From Cryptomeria japonica (taxonomy: Eukaryota > Streptophyta > Pinopsida > Cupressales > Cupressaceae): a DNA stretch of 64,000 nt. The notes beneath the pieces were generated by a model. It made no database searches. It was given only the letters and a program-made list of their open reading frames with translations, and was not told where the DNA came from. The position numbers and the translations under genes were made by a program. This document shows positions 23,403 to 35,396 of this stretch, one piece after another; position 1 is the stretch's first letter; each line of letters starts with the position of its first letter. The stretch spans positions 374,559,392 to 374,623,391 of the forward strand of contig NC_081415.1 of the NCBI RefSeq assembly GCF_030272615.1. Direction: 5' to 3'.

Positions 23403-24539
23403 GTCTTCACACTGTTCACAAAAATTAAAAAAACACCAATGGGATAGTCTTACTTCATTGATCCATTTACTATTTTATAACCCTTCAACTGTTCTTTGAA
23501 AAGACATAAAATTACCCAAACATTCCCCTAACATTCAACTCCAACACCATCCCTAATAATCAGCTTGATCCTACAAAATGAAAAGGTTTCAGTCTGCTGT
23601 CCTTTTTGTGACAGTCACTCACAAATTCAACAAACTCTTCCTTCCACTATTTTGACAACATGAGACACAAATTTAGTCTTTTTTTACATGTTCACACTTG
23701 CAGACTCCATTAAGAATCTACAAACTTCCTCATAATGTCAACTTCCAACAAGAAAAGTTACATGTTCACACAACTCCATGTTAGCCTTAACATTGTGAAA
23801 ATACCAATTATTTCAACCATCATACCTTAACATATACTTACCGTTGTCCTCCAAGAGTGTTCTTTCACTGTCCGCATTTCATTAATGTCTACTCCAACTG
23901 CCCAAGTACTCATAATCTACACTTACTCATACAATAAGGAACCCAAATTCAAAAATTGCAAAATAAGAAACCCAAACTACCATCATTGTGACTGTCATGA
24001 TCAAACAAGTAGATTGAAACTTGCTTGGATTATCACTTGAGTACCCAAAACAAATCAAACTTGATACTGTCAATGTTCATAATAAAGGTTCATCCTTGTT
24101 TATAATTCTTGCAGTTTTCAAATATTTAATGTTTTATATATTTAATGTATTATTCTTTAGGTGTTGTCAATGTTCCTATGCAAATGTCACCTCATTAGAG
24201 GTTATCCCCACCTATATTACCAACTACAATGTTGGCAACACACAACATGCAAAAATCCTCTACTGCATGTCATGTTGGCCCGCCCACTATTGGTAGATCC
24301 CTCTTTTTCTCTATCTTCTGTTATGTGTTTATTTCCCTTGAAGCATTCTTTCTTGGGGGCATTTCATAGTGGATTCATTTTCTGTAGAAGGAGATGCACA
24401 TGAGGATGTGCCGGAGGTGACTACTACTGATAACATATGATTATTTCTTGGATCTTTCCGTATTACTAGTATGGGAACGTTGTGTTGAACACTATGTTTG
24501 AAAATTAAAAAAAATCTTCCTAAGGGTGTGAAAACTAAA
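23403..24539. other. Non-coding DNA
   Basis: Pyrimidine-rich sequence continuing the Copia-2 target site. No long frame, LTR end or domain was recognised. Confidence 0.4.
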
Positions 24540-25100
24540 AGGTTATCGACCAAAATGTCATATCGAGCATCTCAAAAGGAGTTTCATCGAAAGAATGCTT
24601 TCATCGAAATAAAGCATGACGTGTAAAGCACTACGTAAAAATGTTTTCGGTGGAATATCACTTTTGATAAATGAAGGCAGCCGCTCATCAATACTCCAGT
24701 TTCATCAAAAAGCAAAAAGCAAAAGGCAAAAAGTGATTTCGATAAGAAACAACTACCGAAGAAATTCAAAAAGCATTCATCAAAATGCAAATCTCATCGA
24801 TAGCATTGTATCGAACAAAAACAGAGGGGTTTTATCGATGAGGGGGATGTCGAAGAAAAATGACTTTCGAAGAGCTTGCATGAACTTTCACCGAAGAATA
24901 GAACTCATCGAAATATGATTTCGATGAAACTTGTGAGTGACTTATTGAAAGAAAGTTCATCAAAGAAAAGATGATTTCGAGGAGACTTGAAAAGGGTTTT
25001 TCAACATAGGCTATTCACCGATGAAGTGATATCGAAGGAAGTTAGCTTTCGATGAAAGGTTAAAGTATCCGGCCGAAGACAAGGGTTTCATCGAAAACTC
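24540..25100. repeat. Cluster of TCATCGA/TTTCGATGA motifs
   Basis: Sixteen TCGA tetranucleotides in about 560 bp, mostly as CATCGA, TATCGA or TTTCGATGAA in both orientations with irregular spacing, plus CATCAA and ACCGAAG variants. About two would be expected from base composition. It lies a few hundred bases upstream of ORF-B, so it could be leader or LTR U3 of that element. Function unknown. Confidence 0.7.
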
Positions 25101-25390
25101 AATTTACGATCATTTCAGTTGAACAGTACTTCCCGCGAAAGAGTTAAAATCCCAAGTGAAGAATGTCAAATCTGCAATTAAGTTTAAACATTTGAATAGC
25201 CGTTATAGATGCAGAGACATTAACTATGCACAAGTTGCCCATGCAATTATAGGTAAACTGATCGAATTTTTCATAAGAACCAGATTGATGCTAAGAAACT
25301 AAAAGCTGCAAGGAATTTGCTGGAATTCGTGAACGACAATCAGAGGAGCTAGACAAATTTTCCAAGTAAGTTTGATTTCTCGTATTTATT

Positions 25391-28300
25391 ATGGAACCGT
25401 CTTCTTCTTCTAAAAAGAGTAGGAAAGGGAAAGAGCTAAACCCTGAAGAGAAGCCCAAAAGACAGAAAAAGGAAGGTAGAGCTTTGACTCAGGATTTGCT
25501 AGACCAGTGCCCGACATCCAGCGTGAGGTCTAAAAAGATCAAAAGTGAAGAAGAAGGATTGGAGGATAGATTTGAACATCTGGGAGACATATGGACCGAA
25601 ATCAGGGGACATGAATTGTTCCTGTTTAGTTACAAAAGAAGGGATGCTCCTGAGCCCATAAGTAATCTATGGAAGAAAAACTTAGGGAAATTGGTAGTCC
25701 CAAATGTGTTTGTGGATGTTGAATTAATGAAAGCTCTGGTAGATTGCTATGATCTGAGAACCAAAACCATATGCGACTACCGAGGGAATCCCTTGGTGGT
25801 GATTAACAAATAGACTATTGATATGGTATTTGATCTAGACTGGGAAGTAGACGAGAAAATCGATATGCAGAAACTATCGCAAGAATTATTTAGCTTGGAA
25901 AACATCTACAGGACATGGAGATTACCTATTCACCAGCCGAAAGTGGGTGGGTCCATTGTTCCATTCAGCAAAAATGACAAGGTGCCATTCGATGTCAACC
26001 ATTTCGATCCGTATTTTAAATATACATACTATGCTGCAGCCCAAGTATTAGGATTAGAGGCTCATCCTCTCATGGATATTGGGGTTATGGTTATGTGTGC
26101 GGATTTACAATCGAAAGACCCTAGGTCATTTGATTATGCCACTTATGTTGCAGATGCCCTAAATCATGGTTTGGAGAAGTTGAAAGGAGACCTTGTGAAT
26201 ATCCATTTTTCATTGTACTCTTTATTGATGCATATTATTCTTTATTGTGGACAAGAAATCAATTTCTGGTCAGATGATTTCTGCATCAGAGCTTATGATA
26301 AGAATGGTTTGAAGAAACCAGTTTAGTTGTGGGTTTCTGCATGGGATCAAAGATTCATGAACAACCAGTACTGGCACTTTCAGGAATATTTTGTGAAACC
26401 CCTTAGTGCAGCCTTTGGGCAACATAGAGATTATACTTTGTCCCTTGAAATTAAGAGATTCCTCAGGCCAAAAGACTTCTCTCCGGAGTCCCAGATTGAT
26501 CACAATTGGGGTGACTGGTATTGCCACAATAATCATACAGAAATCAAGGTATTTAGGTATGAAGGAAAGCCATACATGCTTCCAATTACAGTACCAAATA
26601 GGGTGGCTAGCCTGGAGATTGTGAGATAGTTATCTACGGTCAGTGCCAAACATCTTACGGATTTTGGTAAACAGTCCATTGTTCCAGGGTTATTGGTTTT
26701 TTCTGATTTTATTGTTAAAAGTTCAAAAAGCTATCATCTACTTCAAACTAAATTAGATTATTATGGCATGACTCTAGGTGAACCTAGAGAGAACTTTGAT
26801 CCTGAGGGATATATAAGAGCTGCCAGGGCATCACAAAAACTAAAGGCTGGAATACATGTGGCTAAAATGCCAGATGACTTGATCAAGAACCTTGAAAGGG
26901 AAGAGGCCAGGGCTTTGAGAGAAAAAAGAAAAATGACTTGGGAAGCCTTCAAATGGAAAAGAGCAAGGGGGATGGTGGATGGAGACTTGCTTGGAAACCT
27001 CTGAGATCCTGTGGAGATAGCCAAAAGGCTACTTCAACATGAAGTAGAGATTATGCATAGGGTGCCCCCCCAGTTCCTTCATTTTATCAATACTGAAAAG
27101 GATAGTCAACCATTGGCTCACATGTCACCAAAATCAACTGCTAGTAGTATCCCTACTGACTCTCCTAGAGAAGATTATCCTCCGGGTTTTGAAGCAAAGG
27201 TGGATGTAGACACTGGTGAATTCAACATTAAAGATGTAGTTGACATAAGAATGACAGAGCATGAGGATTTCGTTGCTGATGATGGATTCGCCTCTTCAAG
27301 GGAATTCCTTTCATTCTTGTACCAGTATAAAGGGGCCCATGTGAAACGAAGCATGGCTGGAAGACCCGAAGAAGAACAAATGAAAAGATTACAAGATGAA
27401 ATCGATACCCTCATGAAGGATATGACCCCTGAGAAAGGGAGGAAAATATTAAAAGAAGCTGGTGTCATCATCTTCTCTGGTTGGGACATAAATTCAGCAC
27501 TTCTTTTTTACGGATTCTTGAAAAAATAGGATTTGAATCAACAGGTGTTGCCTCAAGAGGTAGATAAATTGTTCCTAGGCTCCGGGTATGATCCTGATCA
27601 AAAGGCTCTCCTACAATGGGCATTATATCCAAAGGGAAAAAGGCCAATTATTGTAGATATCGAAGAAACCTTTGGACACCTCATGATTCATCAGGTTGGA
27701 AAGACTGACCCTAAGGTCACTGCAAAGTTGAACCTGGATGTAGCCAAATTAAATATGGATCAGACGGAGTTTTTGGTCAGAGAAAATATTACTTATAAGG
27801 GCTTATATGAAAAATCTAAAGAAGAGAATCAAAAGTTGCAAACGAAAATATTACAAGTTGAGATAGGGATTCCCTTGAATGAATATGCCTCGTATCCTAC
27901 AGGACAGAGCTTGGATGATGTTTCTGATGCTCTATATTGGAAGTATCAAGTAGATAAGGCTACCAAACAGATAAACAATATCCAGCAAAAAATGGATAAA
28001 TTGGTTAACGACATCATTGAACACCGATTCAACACCATGCTTATACATGTCGAACATTACTGGAGGGTGTACACTGGAACCATAAAAGAATTAAGAGAGC
28101 ATGAAAGGTTAAAAGCATGATTGGATGAGGTGATAAGCAGTATTGATGTGATGACACCAGAGGAGAAAGCTGAAGGGACTTCACACATAGAAGATCATGC
28201 TAAATTCGAAGATATGCTAAAGTGAGATCTTAAAGAATTGGATGATGGGAGCCCTATTGGAATGCCCTCATTTTATAAAGAAGGAGGAGTAATGTCCATG

Positions 28301-28435
28301 GAAGATTTGCGGAATGAGCTTATAAGCATCAAGGATCGAGCTCTGTCAAGATTGGACCAAAGCAAAGACATGGCCCCTACCGTCAACCAGATGATCTTTG
28401 AATACCTTTCACAAGGAGAAGAATTGAAGAAATAG
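25391..28435 (+). pseudogene. ORF-B: ~1000-codon unknown retroelement frame
   Basis: No family recognised. A single reading frame of 1014 codons starts at ATG 25391 after a purine-rich context, with no frameshift but seven in-frame stops: TAG 25811, TAG 26324, TAG 26627, TGA 27002, TAG 27527, TGA 28118, TGA 28223; it ends at TAG 28433. It begins with a basic nuclear-signal-like stretch (SSSKKSRKGKELNPEEKPK). The middle is globular (FDPYFKYTYYAAAQVLGLEA; YWHFQEYFVKPLSAAFGQ). A Lys/Glu-rich segment follows (EREEARALREKRKMTWEAFK), then a coiled-coil tail (YEKSKEENQKLQTKI). There are no protease, RT, RNase H or integrase motifs. All seven stops fit C-to-T change of CAG or CGA. It may be cargo of a pol-less LTR element whose ends are not clear. 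Confidence 0.65.
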
Positions 28436-28512
28436 AGTGTTAAGATCAAGACTTTCAAAGAAGATGATTATATTCATCATTTAGGAATTCTTAATCTCTT
28501 TTTACTTAAGTT

Positions 28513-29455
28513 TGTTAGGAATATTCAAATTAACAATTAATGTTTTGAAAAGACACGTCTTTTCATAATTGGCTCTTGCTCTCATATATATGTGAGAAAG
28601 GCTTTTTGTAATATGGTAACAAGTTAGAATAGGAACAAGATAGCAATGTATGCCAACCTATAAATTCTCTATTATACAAATTTTGATGGAATACATGCTA
28701 TGATCAGTTGTTTTTCTTTGCGTATGCATTGTGGATTATTTCATTTTGTTTTGGTGATCGCTTGTGATATTATCTAAAGAGATAAGGTTATTCATATTCT
28801 TGGAATGAAATTTATGTTATATGTCATAAAGTTGAAATAAAAGTTCTGCTTGCGAATTGTAATTGTTCTTCGCAGTGCTTACTTGAATGGTCCCTTAAAG
28901 GTAGGGTTAAATTCGTTCAAGCAACTTATGATATAAGCATTCAATTTATCTCAAAAGATATAATAACCGACAGGTCCATAAAGGGGTGGGTTAAAAAGCT
29001 GTCTCATAGGTTTGCATAATAAGTCCTAAAGAAAATATAATGACTCTGTAGCCCAAACAACGAAGAAGGCACTAGTTATTTACAGATTACACTTATCACC
29101 GTATTCATCATATGTCATTTTAAAAGCAACAGGAGTAACTAAGTAAGAAACATAGATCGAATAGCTTCTACAACAACAATCTTGAACTCATCTGCTATAT
29201 CTCCATCCGAGGAATCTATGCCATCTTGAGATAGGAGGGAACCAGATCAAGACACTTAATCTGCTATAAAAAGCACTGGTCATTAAGAACAACTGGTGAA
29301 TAGGTACACCCACCTAGGTCCTGCAGAGCCTGAAGTGAGAGAGTTAACAACTAAACAGGTTCACTCTATATGTTGGCCAAGTCAATTGGAGGGTTTGATC
29401 ATAGGAGTTGGCATTTCCTTAGAACCTATCCAATCTGTTGATTTGAGACCCAACA
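28513..29455 (+). repeat. Probable Gypsy 5-prime LTR
   Basis: The right end is firm: ACCCAACA at 29455 is followed at once by a primer-like site. Its last ~200 bp (GGTACACCCACCTAGGTCCT, then CCAATCTGTTGATTTGAG) resemble the end of the solo LTR at 32951-35391. The left end is a guess: TGTTAGGA at 28513 would pair with the terminal ACCCAACA. If that is wrong the LTR may extend further left, towards ORF-B. Confidence 0.5.
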
Positions 29456-29476
29456 AATTGGCGACTCTACTGGGGA
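29456..29476 (+). other. Gypsy primer-binding site
   Basis: AATTGGCGACTCTACTGGGG directly follows the LTR. TGGCGACTC...CTGGGGA is the primer-site style of many plant Ty3/Gypsy elements. I have not matched it to a specific tRNA. Confidence 0.65.
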
Positions 29477-29661
29477 AGAATTATTAAGACTCTGCTGTGG
29501 GAGAGAACTCAAAAGAAAGAAAAAATTTCCTCTTAAGAAAAGAGGTGGCGACTCAAAGATAAAGGGGAGGAATATCTATGCATGGAACAAGGTCAATCAC
29601 AAAAGGACAATCTTTATCCCAGTTAGATTTCCCTCAATGAAAGAACAAAAACAAAGAACCC

Positions 29662-31503
29662 ATGAATGAATTCATGAGAGAAAGATACAATCAGTATAAA
29701 CATGAAAGCAACCAACATTCACCTTCAAGAGAGCAGGATAAAGCAACTACTTCAAGCCCAGTAAATGAGGATTTGGTTGCAGCATATAAAGCCCAAAAGG
29801 GGCGGTATCAAATTCCCCCTAGTTTCAAAAATCACGAAGCACGATCCAAATAGAACACACCGCTTTCATCGGGATCAAGTATGACAGATCCTGCAAATAG
29901 ATTCACGGATTTAACTAGACAAATGATGGAGGCAACTGCTGAAATGAGAGATTCGGGAAGGACTCAGGAATGTTTGGAGCTGTGTGCTAAATTAGGCATA
30001 AATGTTGGTGAGGATGACTTTAATAAAGATGTAAACAACTACAAGAAAAAACGTGCTCAGGGAGTGGGTAAAGCAAAGAGTAATAATTTTAAGGCTTATG
30101 AGAACCCCTTGTTTGGTAACAAAAGGGATGATCATGTGCAATCAAGTGCACCACCAGTCCAGCCAAATTTACATAGAAACTTTGCTGCTCACAACCAATT
30201 TCCGCCTCCAGGTCAATTTTATAACCAACATGCACCCCCTGATCAATTTCAATATCAATACCAGAATCAATACCCTTCTCCCTATCAAAATAAAATGCCC
30301 TCATATGGTAATATGAACCAAAACATTGGGAATCCTCATGGGGGAAATGGATTAATGAATATGGAACAAATGAGGCATTTTGATTTTTCAGGAATGATGG
30401 TATACCCATATCCTATCCCAAATGAAATCAGGACTGCAATACCAAGATTCACGGGAAGTAATGCAACTTTAGGAGAAGCTCATTGTAAAGCCTTTGATGC
30501 AGTAATTGAGGATTTTGGTTTACCACATGAAGATGTTAAGATCAGGTTATTTATGCAATCATTAACAGAAGATGCAAGAGATTGGTTTAGGGTGTTGCCC
30601 GATGCATCTATTAGAAATCTTGCAGAGTTCAAAAACTTATTCCTTGAGCAGTATGGAGACCATAACAACCTTGAATTTGCTTTGCATGAGATCATTAGCA
30701 TAAAAAAGGAGCAAAATGAATCAGTGGTAGATTTCAATAAAAGATTTAACAGGGTTCTGAACAAAATCCCCAATAGGATGAAACCAGTACCTGAGGTAAG
30801 CATTCTATATTACATATATGCTTATGATAGTAAAATGAACTATGAGCTGAGAACCAGAAATCCTAGAGACCTCCGGGATGTTATGAAAAATGCCATTGTT
30901 ATAGAAAATAACAGGAAGGCTGCTGGTAAAGTGGAGAAAAGAGAAGATGCCAGGTTATACAATCCTAAAGCACCCAAGGCTAATAAAGATGAGGATAAGC
31001 TTGACAAGGTTTTGAATGCCCTGAAAGATTTATCTGTAAGGGTAAACAAAATAGAGAAGCAGCAATATTATCATCCTGAGAGGCCCAGACTGCATGACAT
31101 GCCCTATAATACTACCTGGAAAGATGGAAAACCAGTAGATAGGAATCACAGAGACAACCAGCAAATTCCAGATCCCTTGAAAAGAACAGTAAACTATACT
31201 CAAGATGATGACATGTGGTGTTATGCTTGCAATATGCCGCATGCTCCCTCTTTGTGCGCTGTAGCAAAAGGATTGCGGGAGGAAGAGAATGGTTATGAAG
31301 AACATATGGGTGACCCAACTATTAACATGATATCCTTTATAGAAGAAGGAGGATCACATTCCATGAACATTGATCAATGCTCTGTGTTACCCGTAACCAC
31401 CAACATAAATGAAAGTGTTAAACTCCTATTTTATCCCTCCTCATTTTCTATCAACTCCTCCACATTTTATGAAAATGCATTGTTATTATGCAACATGTCA
31501 TGA
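29662..31503 (+). pseudogene. Ty3/Gypsy gag, nearly intact, 3-prime truncated
   Basis: Encodes the structural capsid protein. ATG 29662 is the first Met after an in-frame TGA (29638). One TAG (29851-29853) splits it, and the following 540 codons are open. Order: Gln-rich N-part (QFQYQYQNQYPSPYQNKM); Retrotrans_gag capsid domain (~30440-30930) with DWFRVLPDASIRNLAEFKN and FLEQYGDHNNLEF; a linker with coiled-coil character; and a zinc finger WCYACNMPHAPSLC (~31216-31257) spaced C-x2-C-x3-H-x4-C, one residue shorter than the usual retroviral knuckle. From ~31424 the frame runs into unrelated LTR-like DNA (last ~26 codons), so the protein is a chimera and protease/pol is missing. Confidence 0.85.
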
Positions 31504-31873
31504 CCCACTTTTTCATAATCATATTGTCATAATGCCAAAATAATGATCCATTTTTCATTCAATTGCATCGTTACTCTACAAAAATCGCTACTCAACCCAT
31601 CCTTCATAATTTTTCATCCATCAATCCATTTATCATTTCATAAACATCATGGATTATAATCGAGCATTCTAAGCTATGTCATGAGCACACATTGAATCAC
31701 ATATTAATCAAATCGAAGTGGGCATTTGGTTTGCATTTTATGTTATCATTTTTATGCTTGTTTTGGTTTTATCATTCTAATCTTGAGGTGTATGATACAT
31801 TGTGTTTGCTTGATTAATTATCTTTTCTTTTTAGTCCTTGGTATTCGCACACATATTTTTCATCACATATTTT
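31424..31873 (+). repeat. LTR-like segment, copy of 50506-50945
   Basis: About 450 bp, from CTCCTCATTTTCTATCAAC to TTGGTATTCGCACACA, is matched almost base for base by 50506-50945. Here it follows gag; there it follows AT-rich LTR-like DNA and precedes RT. Neither copy is coding. It is probably Gypsy LTR or leader sequence joined to gag by deletion or insertion. Confidence 0.8.
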
Positions 31874-31877
31874 CTGG

Positions 31878-32945
31878 CACATTTTTATTTGAAGTTCCTT
31901 AGGATATGTAATCAACATCATGAGATCCTGGATGTGCTTTAACATGGATGGACTCCAAAGTACCTTGCTTATGTCGGCCTAAGATTTTACCTTGATAGTT
32001 CATTTTTTTAAGCATTTTATCTAAAGTGGGAATCAGGATACTTGTTCTCTAGGTAATAAGATGCAAGTTCTTTATCAGAAGGAGGAGAATGGGTGGTGTA
32101 TATGGGATGTTCTTCTCTTGTGAGGGAACTACCATGGATGAATTTAAGTGAACTAAGAGGGTAGAGTGATGGTGGTGGGATGGTTTGGATAGGAGGAAAT
32201 GGAGGATCAAGAAGCAGAGTATATGAGATGGGAGGATTTGGACTTGGTGGAGGAAATAATAAGGGATATTGACTTGGAAGAGGAAATGATAAGGGATATT
32301 GACTTGGCGTAGATGGAATGGTAGGATCTTGATTTGTATCAATAATTTTTTCAACATACTCTAGAACAAGATCTTGGCATGAGGGGATTGGTGTAGATGG
32401 TGTGACAAGAGGTGAGTGGCTGGACTCTTAAGAGTGAATAGATGGAATGATGGAAGGATGGGAGATTCTTCAATTGGGATAGATTGACTATATGGAAGGA
32501 TGGGGATTTCCTCAACTGGGATAGATGGAGGGATGAGAGGTTCTACGAATGGGATAGATAGAGTTGATGGAAGGATGGGAAGTTCATCAACTTGAGTTTG
32601 GATGATGGTAGGAGTAGGTGATGGGGATTATGATGGAAGAGTATCAATGGATGGAAGGTTTTCAATGGTGTTAGGAAGTGGGAGAGGAATGATAGGTGTG
32701 GGAGGTGGAAGGGAAGTTGGTGGATTGAGATAAGATTGGGTGGATGGAGTTAGACTAAGGTAGGATGAAGTGGATGGTAGAGGATTGTGGTAGAATGAAG
32801 TAGATGAAGGTCTTTTTGGTTTGTTGCACATAAGGAACTTGTTGAACTCGAGAGGTGCCACCTTGAACACATTTGGCCCCAATATATTTAGGTATAATAT
32901 TTTGTGATGGGGGATTTTGGTTATCATCACCTTGTAACTGATGAA
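31878..32945 (-). pseudogene. Gypsy proline-rich/G-patch region, copy A part 2
   Basis: Reverse-strand relative of 45700-46790. It encodes repeats of the ILPS-x-PSIPVEEP type, then near 31990-31880 a decayed G-patch-like stretch (GKILGRHKQGTLESIHVKAH) matching the better-preserved copy B. Such a segment lies between gag and protease in Tat/Ogre-like plant Gypsy elements; its role there is not established. Frameshifts and stops abound. It joins part 1 (35397-36600) once the solo LTR is removed. Confidence 0.7.
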
Positions 32946-32950
32946 TGTTC

Positions 32951-35391
32951 TGGTGGAACCTAAAATTACAGGCAAAAACTTGGTAATTGATAACTGGATT
33001 GCTCAGGTTGGACAATCAAAAAATTATTCTCAAAAAATTATTCTACAAGGAGTATATCTTACCCAAGAATATTTTTTGCAATGTGATTATATTTTGCATA
33101 TAAATGATTTAAAAATAAAATATATTTTTACAAAAGGGCAGGGATAGGGAGTTGAACACTCAACCTCTCAACCTGACCTTCCTAACTAACCATACCTACC
33201 CTCCCCTTTTACCAATTGCTCTATTGTATTACTTGAAAATGTTTATTAGGGTAAATTACTATGGATAATAATTTGCAAATATTTCCACAAGATTTTAATT
33301 TATTAAAGTAATCTTGAAATGTGGAAATACATTTTGAAATATGTGATTTAAATAAATTGTTTTTACCCTAAAACATTGGTAAAATATATATTAGGGTAAA
33401 ATGTTATTTCATATAAATGGATCTTATTTTGAAAAATATGTTAAAAGGTGTGAAATGTACTAATGAAGAAAGTTGAATTTTGATATTGTTATTACCTTTT
33501 TTACTCTCTTGTAAATTATTTTTGCCCTTAATCACTAAATTAAATACTTTAGGGTGAATTTTATTTATTAAGAGATTAATTAAAGGATAAATATTTATTA
33601 CAATGTTGTTTTATGTGCAGAAAGCTAAAATTCTTGGGCAAACATTAAAAGGGGGTATTCTTCATCCAAGATTACATTTTGACATTTTTTTGTGATATAA
33701 TATTTTTAATTATTACTTGCAAAAGGCATTTTGATATTTATAGCATCTTGATATACTTATGCAAGTAGTATTTTCTTTTTGCCTTTTAAGAAATTATAAT
33801 TGTAATATTTTTTATGAAAAGGGAAAATATATGTGGTATTGGATGACCTAAATAGGGTTTGATATATTACTATGTCATTTTATATTCTCTTAATATTATT
33901 TTCACCCTAGGTAAATAATTTGAACATATTCATTAGGGTGAGTCATTTAATGCTTGATTTCTTTTTACAAAGGTTATTTCATATGATATAATATTTCCCA
34001 CGCAAATTAAAGATTACCAAAAGGTGAGAAAGTATTGTAACATTATCGGAAGGGAAGTATTTTCTTTTACTTACTATACAAAATCTTTTAGCTTATGTTA
34101 TTTAATAAAAACTATTATTGGAATAAATATTTACAAGTGTTTAATACTTTGATTTAAGTGAATTATTGTAAATAAGTATTTTACATAGGGTAAAATGATT
34201 ATTGCCTAATGTAAAGTGGAATATATCTAATCTTTAATTAATAAGGGATTTGATTGGTTTATTTTATGTGCAGGAGATATTGAATATTTACGGGAAGTAT
34301 TATCAAAGCGGAGGATAAAGGATATATTATTAAAGCTTTATTTAGTGTGTATTTTAGGGATTCAAATGTAATCATCTCTGTAAACCAAAGGGTGTGTCCT
34401 TTGGAAAAACAACTATCTGTAACTCCCTCCTGTATGTGAAAGGGTATTTCCTTTCACATATGTCTTTTGGATCAGGTATTTATAAGGAGTCTTTTTCAAT
34501 TAAAAAAAAATAGGGAGACAATTCACAATCCATGAGGCTGCCAGTAGGGGCTATGGGATGTTTGTATTGGAGAAGTTTGTAGGAATGGAAGTATCATTTT
34601 GAGCAATCATTGTGTAATGGAGTATCTGTAAGTGTAGCTATTGTATGCATTCACTCTCCAAAAATTAATATACAAGATTCGTTGTTTCAATTCCAGAATT
34701 TGTGTATACTTTTGTGTTGATGAATTTCATTTTGTCCTCTTGATAAATCTGAGAAAGGGTTTAATACAGTGTGCCACCACAAGTTGTTATAATTGAATAT
34801 AAGATTTGCTTCTTCATGTTCTTATAGCACTTAATGGAACCTCTGTATTGATAGTCTTGTGTTACAAGTTGCCTGAAAACTGTCTCAAGAGTTTAGTTGA
34901 ATTATTTGTCCACAAAGTATCGTGCATATTCCTGGATAGAGGCACTGGTCTGTTATTTATTTCTGAGATTTTGATTTGAATGCATAAGGTCCTTACAGAG
35001 AAACATTCTTCCATATCCTATTTGAACTAATCCTTGTAGATTTCATTCAAGTCCTAAAAGCATTTCATTTTCAATATACAATATCTTTAACATACACTTT
35101 TATTCATATTTAGTTTTCAGTTTTCAAAGTATTCAGCTAAAGCACATGATATAGCATAGTTGTAGAACACTAATTTGTCAGTTGTGTAAACTTTCTTAGA
35201 GGCTTAAATCCACATTTAAATAACTCTTTTGTTCTTGAATGGGAAGGGTACACCTACCTAGGTCTTGTGGAGCCTGAAGTGCGGAGGGATTTGGTCTTCG
35301 ACCATCCCTGTTCATTGGCCAAGGCTGATTGGATTTCCTAGGGAGTTGGAAAGTCTTTGGGTTTTCCAATCTGTGATTGTGGGCACCAACA
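32951..35391 (+). mobile_element. Gypsy solo LTR, 2441 bp
   Basis: Begins TGGTGGAACC and ends GGGCACCAACA, with a perfect 5-bp target duplication TGTTC at 32946-32950 and 35392-35396. The flanks join to restore copy A when compared with copy B. No coding region. Its last ~200 bp resemble the end of the LTR before 29455, so it is the same or a sister family. It carries a TATTTATAAGG promoter box at 34477-34487 and repeated AGGGTRA motifs. A solo LTR arises by recombination between the two LTRs of a full element. Confidence 0.88.
34477..34487 (+). promoter_or_regulatory. TATA box of Gypsy solo LTR
   Basis: TATTTATAAGG, preceded by short inverted CCAAAGG...CCTTTGG and GTGAAAGG...CCTTTCAC repeats, is placed as an LTR core promoter. 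Confidence 0.5.
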
Positions 35392-35396
35392 TGTTC

